Shown here one piece after another: positions 55,301 to 63,573 of a stretch of DNA of 64,000 bases. The stretch lies in assembly GCF_007828835.1 (NCBI RefSeq), contig NZ_VIVL01000002.1, positions 620,001-684,000 on the forward strand, written 5' to 3'. The notes under the pieces were generated by a model. The model did no database searches. It was not told the origin of the DNA and saw only the letters and a list, made by a program, of their open reading frames with translations. Numbering within the stretch: position 1 is the first letter of the stretch; the number at the start of each line of letters is the position of its first letter. The DNA is from Variovorax beijingensis. GTDB lineage: Bacteria > Pseudomonadota > Gammaproteobacteria > Burkholderiales > Burkholderiaceae_C. Made by a program: the position numbers and the translations under genes.

Positions 55301-56550
55301 CGATGCCCCTGATGCGCCCCCCGCGCAAGAACCCGGTGCTGCGCACCCGGCAGATGAACCTGCCGCCCGGCGCGCGCGGCCGCGTGGCGCTCGGCCTCAC
55401 GGCCGCCGCCGCCGAAGGCCGCTTCGAACTGCAGACCTGCGAAGACTGCGGCACGGTGCAGTACCCGCCGCGCGAGGTCTGCCGCAAGTGCCTTTCGGCC
55501 GCACTGCGCTGGCGGCAGCAAAGCGGCGAGGGCGAGCTGCTCGGCAGCACCACGCTGCACCACAGCAACGACCTGTTCTTCCGCGAACGGCTGCCCTGGC
55601 GGCTGGGCCTGGTGCACCTCGATGCCGGCCCGACGCTCATGGTCCACCTGCACGGCGAGGTCGGTGATGCGCCCGAGCGTGTGCGTGTCGGCGCCCGGCT
55701 CGACCGCGCGGGCCAGGCCGTTCTCATTGGTTTTCCGATTGAAGGGAGTCCCCACATGGCCGACGACAAGATGCTGCGTGAAATGACCAGCGACCCGAAG
55801 TTCCGCAAGGTGCTGGTGACCGACGGGAAGACCGAGACCGGCCAGGCCATCGTGCGTGCGCTGATCAAGGCCGGCGCAGACATCGTCTGGGTCGGCCATG
55901 CCGAGCCGTGGAAGAAGATGGGCGACGGGCTTGACGACATTTCGGCGCTGCCGCAAGTCACGCTGGTGCCGCTGGACCTCACCAACGGCCGGCAGGTGAC
56001 CGAGCTCGCAGGCTCCATCGGCGGCAAGGTCGACATCGTGATCAACAACGCGGAGGTGCACCGCACTTTCGGCATCGGCGCGCGCCGCGGCACCGACGTG
56101 GCCAAGGCCGAGATGGACATCAACTACTTCGGTCTGCTGCGCCTCGCGCAGGAGTTCGGCCCCGCGCTGAAGGGCCGCTCGGCCGACGGCGCGACGGGTG
56201 CCACGGCCTGGGTCAACCTGCTGTCGATCTACGCGCTCAGCAACTTCCCGCCGCACGGCACCTTCAGCGCCTCGAAGGCGGCGGCGCACTCGCTCGCGCA
56301 GTGCCTGCGCGCCGAGATGCGGCCGGCCGGCATCCGCGTGATCAATGTGTTCCCGGGTCCCATCGACGACGAATGGAACCAGCACACACCGCCGCCCAAG
56401 CTGGCTCCATCTGCGCTGGCCAATGCCATCGTGAAGGCGCTGCGCGACGGCGTCGAGGACGTGTATCCCGGCGACGTGGCGCAGGAATGGCTGGAACGCT
56501 GGCGAGACAACCCGAAGGTGCTCGAACGCGAACTCGCGGCGGGCGGCTGA
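55297..56550 (+). CDS. Fusion: DUF35 OB/zinc-ribbon domain + degenerate SDR domain
   Basis: 417 residues. Residues ~40-145 are a DUF35 domain with a zinc ribbon C48-x2-C51...C62-x2-C65 and an OB fold; DUF35 proteins pair with thiolase-fold enzymes, here the adjacent gene. Residues ~168-417 are SDR-like (KVDIVINNA, LLSIYALSN, SASKAAAHSLAQ), but the glycine motif is TDGKTETGQA and the catalytic Tyr of YxxxK is Phe323, so dehydrogenase activity is doubtful. The reading frame is continuous; an internal ATG at 55756 (MADDKMLREM) might allow separate translation of the SDR part. Confidence 0.85.
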   Translation: MTMPLMRPPRKNPVLRTRQMNLPPGARGRVALGLTAAAAEGRFELQTCEDCGTVQYPPREVCRKCLSAALRWRQQSGEGELLGSTTLHHSNDLFFRERLPWRLGLVHLDAGPTLMVHLHGEVGDAPERVRVGARLDRAGQAVLIGFPIEGSPHMADDKMLREMTSDPKFRKVLVTDGKTETGQAIVRALIKAGADIVWVGHAEPWKKMGDGLDDISALPQVTLVPLDLTNGRQVTELAGSIGGKVDIVINNAEVHRTFGIGARRGTDVAKAEMDINYFGLLRLAQEFGPALKGRSADGATGATAWVNLLSIYALSNFPPHGTFSASKAAAHSLAQCLRAEMRPAGIRVINVFPGPIDDEWNQHTPPPKLAPSALANAIVKALRDGVEDVYPGDVAQEWLERWRDNPKVLERELAAGG

Positions 56551-56567
56551 GACAGGAGCCAAAACGA

Positions 56568-57380
56568 ATGACCACGACGACCGAACTGATGTCCGCCGCA
56601 GAAATCCTCGGCGGCCTCGTGACCGCGATGGCCAGCGGCCGCATCCGCGTGATCGACCTTACGCAGACGCTCACGCCCGAGTTCCCGCAGATCGCGCTGC
56701 CGCCCGAGATGGGGCAGTGCTGGCCCTTCCGCATCGAGGAAGTGTCGAAGTACGACGAGCGCGGCCCGGGCTGGTACTGGAACAATTTTTCCTGCGGCGA
56801 GCACACCGGAACGCACTTCGACGCGCCCATCCACTGGATCTCGGGCCGCGACCTGCCGAACAACTCGGTCGACACCATTCCCGTGCAGCACTTCGTGGCG
56901 CCGGCCTGCGTGATCGACTGCTCGGCCGACGTGCAGGCGAACGACGACTACCTGCTGAGCGTGGCCGACATCGAGCGCTACGAAGCGGCACACGGCCGCA
57001 TCCCGAAGGGCGCATGGGTCCTGATGCGCACCGACTGGTCCAAGCGCAGCGACCCCGAGGCCTACCAGAACTTCGACGAGACCGGACAGCACACGCCCGG
57101 CCCGAGCACCGAGGCCGTGCGCTTCCTGGTCGAGCAGCGCGAGGTGCTGGGCTTCGGCTCGGAGGCCATCGGCACCGACGCGGGGCAGGGCTACCACCTG
57201 CGGCCGCCGTATCCGTGCCACTACTACATGCACGGCGCGGGGCGCTACGGGCTGCAATGCCTGAGCAACCTCGACCTGCTGCCACCCTCGGGCGCGGTGC
57301 TGATCTGCCCGCCGCTCAAGATCGAGAAGGGCAGCGGCAGTCCGTTGCGGGTGCTCGCGCTGGTGGGAGCTTCAACATGA
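56568..57380 (+). CDS. Cyclase-family metal hydrolase (kynurenine-formamidase superfamily)
   Basis: 270 residues of the PF04199 cyclase family. The metal motif is EHTGTHFDAPIHWISGR, preceded by IRVIDLTQTLTPEFP; GTDAGQ and CHYYMHGAGRYGLQCL follow. This superfamily includes KynB, isatin hydrolase and polyketide cyclases. In an indole-degrading cluster, hydrolysis of a formamide or of an isatin-type lactam is the attractive guess. AGGAG precedes the ATG, and the stop overlaps the SDR gene (ATGA). Confidence 0.88.
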   Translation: MTTTTELMSAAEILGGLVTAMASGRIRVIDLTQTLTPEFPQIALPPEMGQCWPFRIEEVSKYDERGPGWYWNNFSCGEHTGTHFDAPIHWISGRDLPNNSVDTIPVQHFVAPACVIDCSADVQANDDYLLSVADIERYEAAHGRIPKGAWVLMRTDWSKRSDPEAYQNFDETGQHTPGPSTEAVRFLVEQREVLGFGSEAIGTDAGQGYHLRPPYPCHYYMHGAGRYGLQCLSNLDLLPPSGAVLICPPLKIEKGSGSPLRVLALVGAST

Positions 57381-58108
57381 GCACGGCGCCCAAGGTCGCG
57401 GCCGTCACCGGCGGCAGCGCCGGCATCGGCAAGGCGATTTGCGAAGACCTGCTCGCGCAGGGCTACGAGGTGGTGTCGCTCGCGCGCCGCAAGGCCGGGA
57501 TCGGCCACCCGAAGCTGCACAGCATCGAGGTCGACCTGAGCGACCGCGCCGCCACGGGCGAAGCGGTGCGCGAACTGGTCGAGCGCTTTTCGCCGACCAC
57601 CATCGTGCACAACGCTGGCGTCATCCGCGCGGCCCTGCTGCCTGACGTGAAGCTCGTCGATCTCGATGCGCTGGTCGACCTGCACCTGGGCTGTGCCATC
57701 CAGCTGGTGCAGGGCGCATTGCCCGCGATGCGCGCGCAGCGCTTCGGCCGCGTGGTGCTGCTGTCGTCGCGCGCCGCGCTGGGCCTGGCCACACGCACCA
57801 GCTATTCGGCCACCAAGGCCGGCATGCTGGGCATGGCGCGCACCTGGGCGCTCGAGCTGGCCGCGGACGGCATCACGGTGAATGTCGTGGCGCCCGGCCC
57901 GATCCGCACCGACATGTTCTACGACGTGGTCGAGGCCGGCAGCGAGAAGGAACGCGCGCTCGCCGCCTCCGTGCCTGTCAAGCGGCTCGGCGAAGCGGCC
58001 GACGTGGCACGCGCCGTGCGTTTCTTTGCGGACCCCGACAGCAGCTTCGTCACCGGGCAGGTGCTTTACGTCTGCGGCGGCACCAGCGTCGGCAGCCTCG
58101 CCCTCTAG
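57377..58108 (+). CDS. Short-chain dehydrogenase/reductase
   Basis: 243 residues, a complete classical SDR: cofactor loop TGGSAGIGKAI, HNAGV, catalytic Ser in LLSSRAALG, YSATK and the C-terminal VAPGPIRTDMF. It is likely the pathway's working dehydrogenase, in contrast with the degenerate SDR domain one gene upstream. It would oxidise a diol or hydroxy intermediate; iacE-like by position. Confidence 0.92.
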   Translation: MSTAPKVAAVTGGSAGIGKAICEDLLAQGYEVVSLARRKAGIGHPKLHSIEVDLSDRAATGEAVRELVERFSPTTIVHNAGVIRAALLPDVKLVDLDALVDLHLGCAIQLVQGALPAMRAQRFGRVVLLSSRAALGLATRTSYSATKAGMLGMARTWALELAADGITVNVVAPGPIRTDMFYDVVEAGSEKERALAASVPVKRLGEAADVARAVRFFADPDSSFVTGQVLYVCGGTSVGSLAL

Positions 58109-58160
58109 TTTTTTCCGCGTTCATCCGTTCCATTCAAAAACATCACCCTGGAGCATCGCC

Positions 58161-59327
58161 ATGAAAGTCCTGAACCGATTCCGTGCCATCGCGGGCATTG
58201 CCGCGGCCTTCGGCGCCCTGAGCGCCGCGGGCGCTTGGGCGGCCGATCTCAAGGTCGGCTTCATCACGTCGCTGTCGGGTCCGGTGTCGTCGCTCGGCAT
58301 TCCCTATGAGAAGGGCATGAAGGCCGCGATCGCCTACAAGGCCGACATCGGCGGCCGCAAGATCCAGCTGGTGCAGCTCGACGACGCCTCCGATCCATCC
58401 ACGGCTGCGCGCAATGCCCGCAAGATGATCGACGAGGACAAGGTCGACGTCATCATCGGCACCGCAGGTTCGCCCGGCGCGCTGGCCATTGCCGGCGTGG
58501 CGCGCGAAACGAAGACGCCGCTGATCTCGATCGCCAACGCCAACCTGCCGGGCGAAGAGGGCGCATGGATGGTCACGCTGCCGCAGCCTGCGCCGCTGAT
58601 GGTGAGCGCGGTGGTCGAGCGCATGAAGAAGTCGGGCGTGAAGACGGTCGGCTACATCGGTTTTTCCGACGCCTGGGGCGACCTGGTGTACGACGCGCTG
58701 CAAAAGAGCGCGGAGCCGGCCGGCATCAAGATCGTGTCGAACGAGCGCTATGCGCGCGCCGATTCGTCGGTGACCGGACAGGTGCTGAAGATCGTGGCGC
58801 TGCGTCCCGATGCGGTGATCACCGGCACCTCGGGCACGCCGGGCGCGCTGCCCTACCTGGCACTTGCAGAGCGTGGCTACAAGGGCCAGATCTACGGCAT
58901 GCATGCGCTGATCAACCCGGACTTCGTGCGCGTGGGCGGCGCTTCGGTCGAAGGCCTGCTGGCACCCACCGGCCCGGTGATCGTGGCCGAGCAGTTGCCG
59001 AGCGAAAACCCGATCCGCAAGGTGTCGATGGATTTCCGCGCGGCCTACCAGAAGGCCAACGGCGCGCCGCCGACCGATGCCTTCTCGGCCTACACCTTCG
59101 ATGCCTGGCTGCTGTACCTCGACGCGGCCCAGCGCGCGCTCGCCACCAAGGCCGAGCCCGGCACGCCGCAGTTCCGCCTTGCGCTGCGCGACGCCATCGT
59201 GAGTACCAAGGAGCTGGTGGGCACGCACTCGGTCTACAACTTCAAGCCGACGGACCGCTATGGATCGGACGAACGGTCGCGCGTTGTCGTGAAGCTGGAA
59301 AAAGGCCAGTGGAAGCTGGTTCCCTGA
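58161..59327 (+). CDS. ABC transporter substrate-binding protein 1 (LivJ-type)
   Basis: 388 residues with a signal peptide (positively charged MKVLNRFR then a hydrophobic stretch, cleavage after AWA) and a type I periplasmic binding fold: LKVGFITSLSGPVSSLGIPY, DDASDPSTAARNARKMI, YGMHALINPDFVRVGG. Members of this HAAT family bind branched amino acids or aromatic acids. It is close to the next gene and to that at 62358. The 52-base gap before it is the largest so far in the cluster. Confidence 0.93.
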   Translation: MKVLNRFRAIAGIAAAFGALSAAGAWAADLKVGFITSLSGPVSSLGIPYEKGMKAAIAYKADIGGRKIQLVQLDDASDPSTAARNARKMIDEDKVDVIIGTAGSPGALAIAGVARETKTPLISIANANLPGEEGAWMVTLPQPAPLMVSAVVERMKKSGVKTVGYIGFSDAWGDLVYDALQKSAEPAGIKIVSNERYARADSSVTGQVLKIVALRPDAVITGTSGTPGALPYLALAERGYKGQIYGMHALINPDFVRVGGASVEGLLAPTGPVIVAEQLPSENPIRKVSMDFRAAYQKANGAPPTDAFSAYTFDAWLLYLDAAQRALATKAEPGTPQFRLALRDAIVSTKELVGTHSVYNFKPTDRYGSDERSRVVVKLEKGQWKLVP

Positions 59328-59352
59328 AACAACACACGCTGGAGCAACCTCA

Positions 59353-60498
59353 ATGAAAAAGAACCTGGCCCGGATCCTCGGCCTCACCGCCGTGGCACTG
59401 GCGGCCGCACCAGCCATGGCGGCCGACCTCAAGATCGGCTTCATCAGCTCGCTCTCGGGCCCGGTCGCTGCCTTGGGCGTGCCGTACGAGAAGGGCATTC
59501 GCGCCGCCATTGCCGAACACCCGGAAATCGGCGGCCGCAAGGTCCAGCTGATCGTGCTCGACGATGCGTCCGACCCCACCACCGCCGGGCGCAACGCGCG
59601 CAAGCTCGTGGTGGAAGACAAGGTCGACGTGCTGATCGGCACCTCGGGCGTGCCGGGCGCGATGGCCATCGCGTCGGTGGCGCGCGAACTCAACACCCCG
59701 CTGATCTCGCCCACGCCCGTCACCATCCCCGGCCCCGAAGGCGCATGGACCGTGACCGTGTCGCAGCCGTTCCAGCTCATGGTCGCGGGCGTGGTCGAGC
59801 GCATGCAGAAGTCCGGCGTGAAGACGGTGGCCTTCATCGGCTTTTCCGATGCACTCGGCGACCTGGCCTACGACTCGCTCGTGAAGAGCGCCGACAAGGC
59901 CGGCATCAAGGTGGTCGCGAACGAGCGCTATGCGCGCAGCGATTCCTCGGTGGCCGGGCAGGTGCTCAAGATCGTCGCGCAGCGGCCCGATGCCGTGTTT
60001 GCCGGCAACTCGGGCACGCCCGGCGCGCTGCCCTACCTCGCGCTCGCCGAGCGCGGCTACAAGGGAAAGATCTACGGCACGCACGGCCTCATCAACGCCG
60101 ACTTCGTGCGCGTGGGTGGTGCCGCCATCGAAGGCCTGCAGGTGCCCAGCGGCCCCGTGCTGGTGGCCGACCAGCTGCCCGACAGCAACCCGATCAAGAA
60201 GGTGTCGATGGGCTTTCGCAACGCCTACCAGAAGGTGAACGGCGCGGTGCCGACCGATGCCTTCTCGTCCTACACCTACGACGCCTACCTGCTGCTGGCC
60301 GATGCGGCCTCGCGCACCAAGGGCGAGCCCGGCACGCCGCAGTACCGCAGCGCGCTGCGCGACGCCATCGCCAGCACCAAGGAATTGGTGGGCACGCACG
60401 GCATCTACACCTTCAAGCCGGACGACCGCTACGGCTCCGACCAGCGCGGCGTGGTGATCGTGCAGATGAACAAGGGCCAGTGGAAGCTCGTTCCCTGA
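59353..60498 (+). CDS. ABC transporter substrate-binding protein 2 (LivJ-type)
   Basis: 381 residues, signal peptide MKKNLARILGLTAVALAAAP with cleavage after AMA, then LKIGFISSLSGPVAALGVPY and DDASDPTTAGRNARKLV. A clear paralogue of protein 1, 25 bases downstream. Duplicated binding proteins usually feed one permease and widen the ligand range. In iad loci such proteins are thought to capture indolic acids. Confidence 0.93.
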   Translation: MKKNLARILGLTAVALAAAPAMAADLKIGFISSLSGPVAALGVPYEKGIRAAIAEHPEIGGRKVQLIVLDDASDPTTAGRNARKLVVEDKVDVLIGTSGVPGAMAIASVARELNTPLISPTPVTIPGPEGAWTVTVSQPFQLMVAGVVERMQKSGVKTVAFIGFSDALGDLAYDSLVKSADKAGIKVVANERYARSDSSVAGQVLKIVAQRPDAVFAGNSGTPGALPYLALAERGYKGKIYGTHGLINADFVRVGGAAIEGLQVPSGPVLVADQLPDSNPIKKVSMGFRNAYQKVNGAVPTDAFSSYTYDAYLLLADAASRTKGEPGTPQYRSALRDAIASTKELVGTHGIYTFKPDDRYGSDQRGVVIVQMNKGQWKLVP

Positions 60499-60516
60499 GA
60501 AGCTGAGCGCCCGCCG

Positions 60517-61842
60517 ATGACCAGCTACCGCCATCATCCGGACCGCATCGCCGCGCTCGTGCAGGACGACCGCGTGCACCGCGACCTGTACCTGAGCGAG
60601 GAGATCTTCGCGCTCGAGCAGGAACGCCTGTTCGCGAACACCTGGGTCTATCTCGGCCACGCGAGCCAGGTGCCGGAGCCGGGAGACTTCGTGGCGCAGG
60701 ACATTGCGGGCCGGCCGCTGCTCATGGTGCGCCAGCCCGACGGCGCGGTGCACGTCATGTACAACCGCTGCGCCCACAAGGGCACGCAGCTGGTGACCGA
60801 CGAATGCGGCAACACCGGCCGCTTCTTCCGCTGCCCTTACCACGCCTGGACCTACAAGCTCGACGGCGCACCGCTCGGTGTGCCGCTGAAGAACGGCTAC
60901 GAAGGCACGCAGCTCAAGGCCTGCGAGTCGGGTCGGGGGCTTTCGGTGGTGAAGCACGTGAAGGTCTACCGCGACTTCGTCTTCGTGCGGCTCGCGGACA
61001 CCGGCCCCTCGTTCGAGGACTACTTCGGCGAGGTGCTCGGCGCCATCGACAACATGGTCGACCGCTCGCCCGAGGGCCGGCTCACGGTCGGCGGCGGCGT
61101 GCTGCGCAACATCGTCCACTGCAACTGGAAGATGTACCTCGAGAACATCAACGACACGGTGCATCCGATGTCGACGCACGAGTCGGCCACCAAGGCGGCC
61201 GAGGCGCTGTGGGAAGGCCATGCGCCCACCGCCCCCAAGCCGATGGCGATGGAGCAGATCCTGCCCTTCGGCTCGGGCTACGAATTCTTCGACAGGATGG
61301 GCGGGCGGGTGTTCGCCAATGGCCACAGCGTGCTGGGCGTGAACTTCAGCATCCATTCCAACTATGCGCAGCTGCCCGAGTACGAGGCTGCGATGCGCGC
61401 CGCGCATGGCGAGGAGCGCGCGGCCGAGATCCTGCAGCGCTCGCCGCAGAACTCGGTCTTCTATCCGAGTCTGTCGGTCAAGGGCTCGCCGCAGGCCATC
61501 CGCGTGATCCGCCCGCTGGCCGCCGACCGCACGCTCGTCGAGGCCTGGAGCTTCCGCGCAGCCGGTGCGCCGGATCTGCTCTTCGAACGGGCCATGAGCT
61601 ACAACCGGCTCGTGTTCTCGCCGATGTCGGTGGTTGCGCACGACGACGTGCACCTGTTCGAGAGCATCCAGCAGGGCCTGCGCGCCGGCGGCAACGAATG
61701 GGTGAGCCTGCACCGCAACTACGACGCGGCCGAACTCGCGCAGCCGACCCTCACCACCAATGGCACGAACGAGCTGCTCATGCGCAACCAGTTCCGCGCC
61801 TGGGCAAGGTCGATGGTGGCGGGCATGGAGGCCGCGGCATGA
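60517..61842 (+). CDS. Rieske dioxygenase alpha subunit 2
   Basis: 441 residues. It aligns without gaps to alpha subunit 1 over at least the first 220 residues, with 75 of the first 110 identical by my count; the ligands sit at the same numbers (C85, H87, C106, H109, D213, H216, H221). It is therefore an active-looking paralogue with a probably related substrate, such as a second indolic compound or a pathway intermediate. It has its own beta subunit but no reductase gene, so it presumably shares the reductase at 49.7 kb. Confidence 0.92.
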   Translation: MTSYRHHPDRIAALVQDDRVHRDLYLSEEIFALEQERLFANTWVYLGHASQVPEPGDFVAQDIAGRPLLMVRQPDGAVHVMYNRCAHKGTQLVTDECGNTGRFFRCPYHAWTYKLDGAPLGVPLKNGYEGTQLKACESGRGLSVVKHVKVYRDFVFVRLADTGPSFEDYFGEVLGAIDNMVDRSPEGRLTVGGGVLRNIVHCNWKMYLENINDTVHPMSTHESATKAAEALWEGHAPTAPKPMAMEQILPFGSGYEFFDRMGGRVFANGHSVLGVNFSIHSNYAQLPEYEAAMRAAHGEERAAEILQRSPQNSVFYPSLSVKGSPQAIRVIRPLAADRTLVEAWSFRAAGAPDLLFERAMSYNRLVFSPMSVVAHDDVHLFESIQQGLRAGGNEWVSLHRNYDAAELAQPTLTTNGTNELLMRNQFRAWARSMVAGMEAAA

Positions 61843-62306
61843 ATGGCGACCCGCGCGATTTCGTTGCCCATGAGGCCGCACTGCTCGACGAGCGGCGCTT
61901 CGACGACTGGCTGGCGCTCTTCACCGAAGACGGCCATTACTGGATTCCGCTGCTCGGCGCCGCGCAGGCCGATCCGTTCTCGCACAACTCGCTGGCGTAT
62001 GAGGACCGGCTGCTGCTGCAGCTGCGCGTGGATCGCCTGAAGAACCCGCGTGCCCATTCGCAGCATCCCGCGAGCCACAGCCAGCATGTGCTGCAGTCTT
62101 CGCGCATCGAGGAAGAGACGAGCGATGCAGTGCGCCTGCGCACGCCGTTCCTCTATATCGAAGCGCGCGGCGAATCGCAGATCCTGCTGACCGGCACCGC
62201 CCGCCACCGCCTCGTGCGCACGCCCGAGGGATGGGCCATCCGCGAGAAGCGCATCGACCTGCTCAACGCCGCGCGCCCATTGCCGGCGATCCAGTTGTTC
62301 ATCTGA
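61839..62306 (+). CDS. Rieske dioxygenase beta subunit 2
   Basis: 155 residues, cystatin-like fold: FVAHEAALLDERRFDDWLALFTEDG and KRIDLLNAARPLPAIQLFI, parallel to beta subunit 1. It overlaps the alpha 2 stop (ATGA). Sequence differs more from beta 1 than the two alphas do from each other, although both keep the same ends. Confidence 0.9.
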   Translation: MNGDPRDFVAHEAALLDERRFDDWLALFTEDGHYWIPLLGAAQADPFSHNSLAYEDRLLLQLRVDRLKNPRAHSQHPASHSQHVLQSSRIEEETSDAVRLRTPFLYIEARGESQILLTGTARHRLVRTPEGWAIREKRIDLLNAARPLPAIQLFI

Positions 62307-62357
62307 GTTTTCCCCGTCCATTTCCATCCACCCATCCATCCTCACCGGAGCTACGAC

Positions 62358-63521
62358 ATGAAGAGCCTGATGCAGACTTTGACGCGCGGTGCCCTCGCCG
62401 CGGCGCTGACCGCCTGTGGTGTTGCGAGCGCATTCGCGGCCGACCTCAAGGTCGGCCTGAGCGTGTCGCTGTCGGGGCCCAACTCCTCGCTGGGCGTGCC
62501 CTATGCCAAGGGCATGCAGGCCGCGCTGGCCTACAAGCCGGAAGTCAACGGCCGCAAGGTGCAGCTCATCGTGCTGGACGACGGCTCCGACCCGACCACG
62601 GCCGGGCGCAATGCCCGCAAGCTGATCGAGGAGGACAAGGTCGATGTGCTGATGGGCACCTCGGGCGTGCCTGCCGCCATTGCCATGGCGCAGGTCGGCA
62701 AGGAAGCCAAGGTGCCGATGATCGGCCTCACGCCCATCCTGCTCGACCCGGCCGAGAACCCCTGGGTCATGACGGTGGCGCAGCCCACGCAGCTGATGAT
62801 CGATGCGGTGGTCGAGCGCATGAAGCGCAACAACGTCAAGACCGTGGGCTACATCGGCTTCACCGATGCCTGGGGCGACCTGGTCTACAACGCACTGATG
62901 AAGGCCGCGCCCGAAGCCGGCATCAAGGTGGTGAGCAACGAGCGCTATGCGCGCGCTGACGCTTCGGTGACCGGTCAGGTGCTGAAGATCGTGGCGCTGC
63001 GGCCCGATGCCGTGATGACGGGCGGTGCCGGCACGCCGGGCGCGCTGCCCTTCCTTGCGCTGCAGGAGCGCGGCTACAAGGGCGGCGTGTACGGCCAGCA
63101 CGGGCTGATCAACCCCGACTTCGTGCGCGTGGTCGGTGCCGCGGGGCAGAACGCACTGATGCCCACCGGCCCGGTGATCGTGGCCGAGCAGTTGCCCGAC
63201 AGCCATCCGACCAAGAAGATCGCGACCGATTTCCGCGCCGTGTTCCAGAAGGTCAACAACGCGCCCACCAGCGACGCGTTCTCGGCCTATTCCTTCGACG
63301 GCTGGCTGGTGTTTGCCGATGCCGCTTCGCGTGCCATGAAGAAGGCGGAGCCGGGCACGGCCGAATTCCGCGTGGCATTGCGCGATGCCATCTTCAGCAC
63401 CAGGGAAGTGGTGGGCACGCACGGCGTCTACACCTTCAAGCCCGGCAGCCTCTACGGTGTGGACGAACGCGCCCGCGTGATCGTCAAGCTCGACAACGGC
63501 CAGTGGAAGCTCGCACCTTGA
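62358..63521 (+). CDS. ABC transporter substrate-binding protein 3 (LivJ-type)
   Basis: 387 residues with a signal peptide (MKSLMQTLTRGALAAALTA..., cleavage after AFA) and LKVGLSVSLSGPNSSLGVPY, DDGSDPTTAGRNARKLI. The third member of the paralogous set in this cluster, directly upstream of a permease gene (52-base gap), so it may be the ancestral partner of that transporter. Confidence 0.93.
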   Translation: MKSLMQTLTRGALAAALTACGVASAFAADLKVGLSVSLSGPNSSLGVPYAKGMQAALAYKPEVNGRKVQLIVLDDGSDPTTAGRNARKLIEEDKVDVLMGTSGVPAAIAMAQVGKEAKVPMIGLTPILLDPAENPWVMTVAQPTQLMIDAVVERMKRNNVKTVGYIGFTDAWGDLVYNALMKAAPEAGIKVVSNERYARADASVTGQVLKIVALRPDAVMTGGAGTPGALPFLALQERGYKGGVYGQHGLINPDFVRVVGAAGQNALMPTGPVIVAEQLPDSHPTKKIATDFRAVFQKVNNAPTSDAFSAYSFDGWLVFADAASRAMKKAEPGTAEFRVALRDAIFSTREVVGTHGVYTFKPGSLYGVDERARVIVKLDNGQWKLAP

Positions 63522-63573
63522 ACCACCCCATGCAAGCAACAACAACGACAACGATATTGCCAAGGGCTTTTCC

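Noticed and set aside
58109..58160. T-rich stretch after the SDR gene as a terminator splitting the catabolic cluster
   Set aside because: No convincing stem precedes the T-run, so I treat the gap as a normal intergenic space, possibly with a weak internal promoter.
59350..61881. 843-codon minus-strand frame opposite binding protein 2 and Rieske alpha 2
   Set aside because: Antisense shadow; the plus-strand proteins carry signal peptide, Rieske ligands and family motifs.
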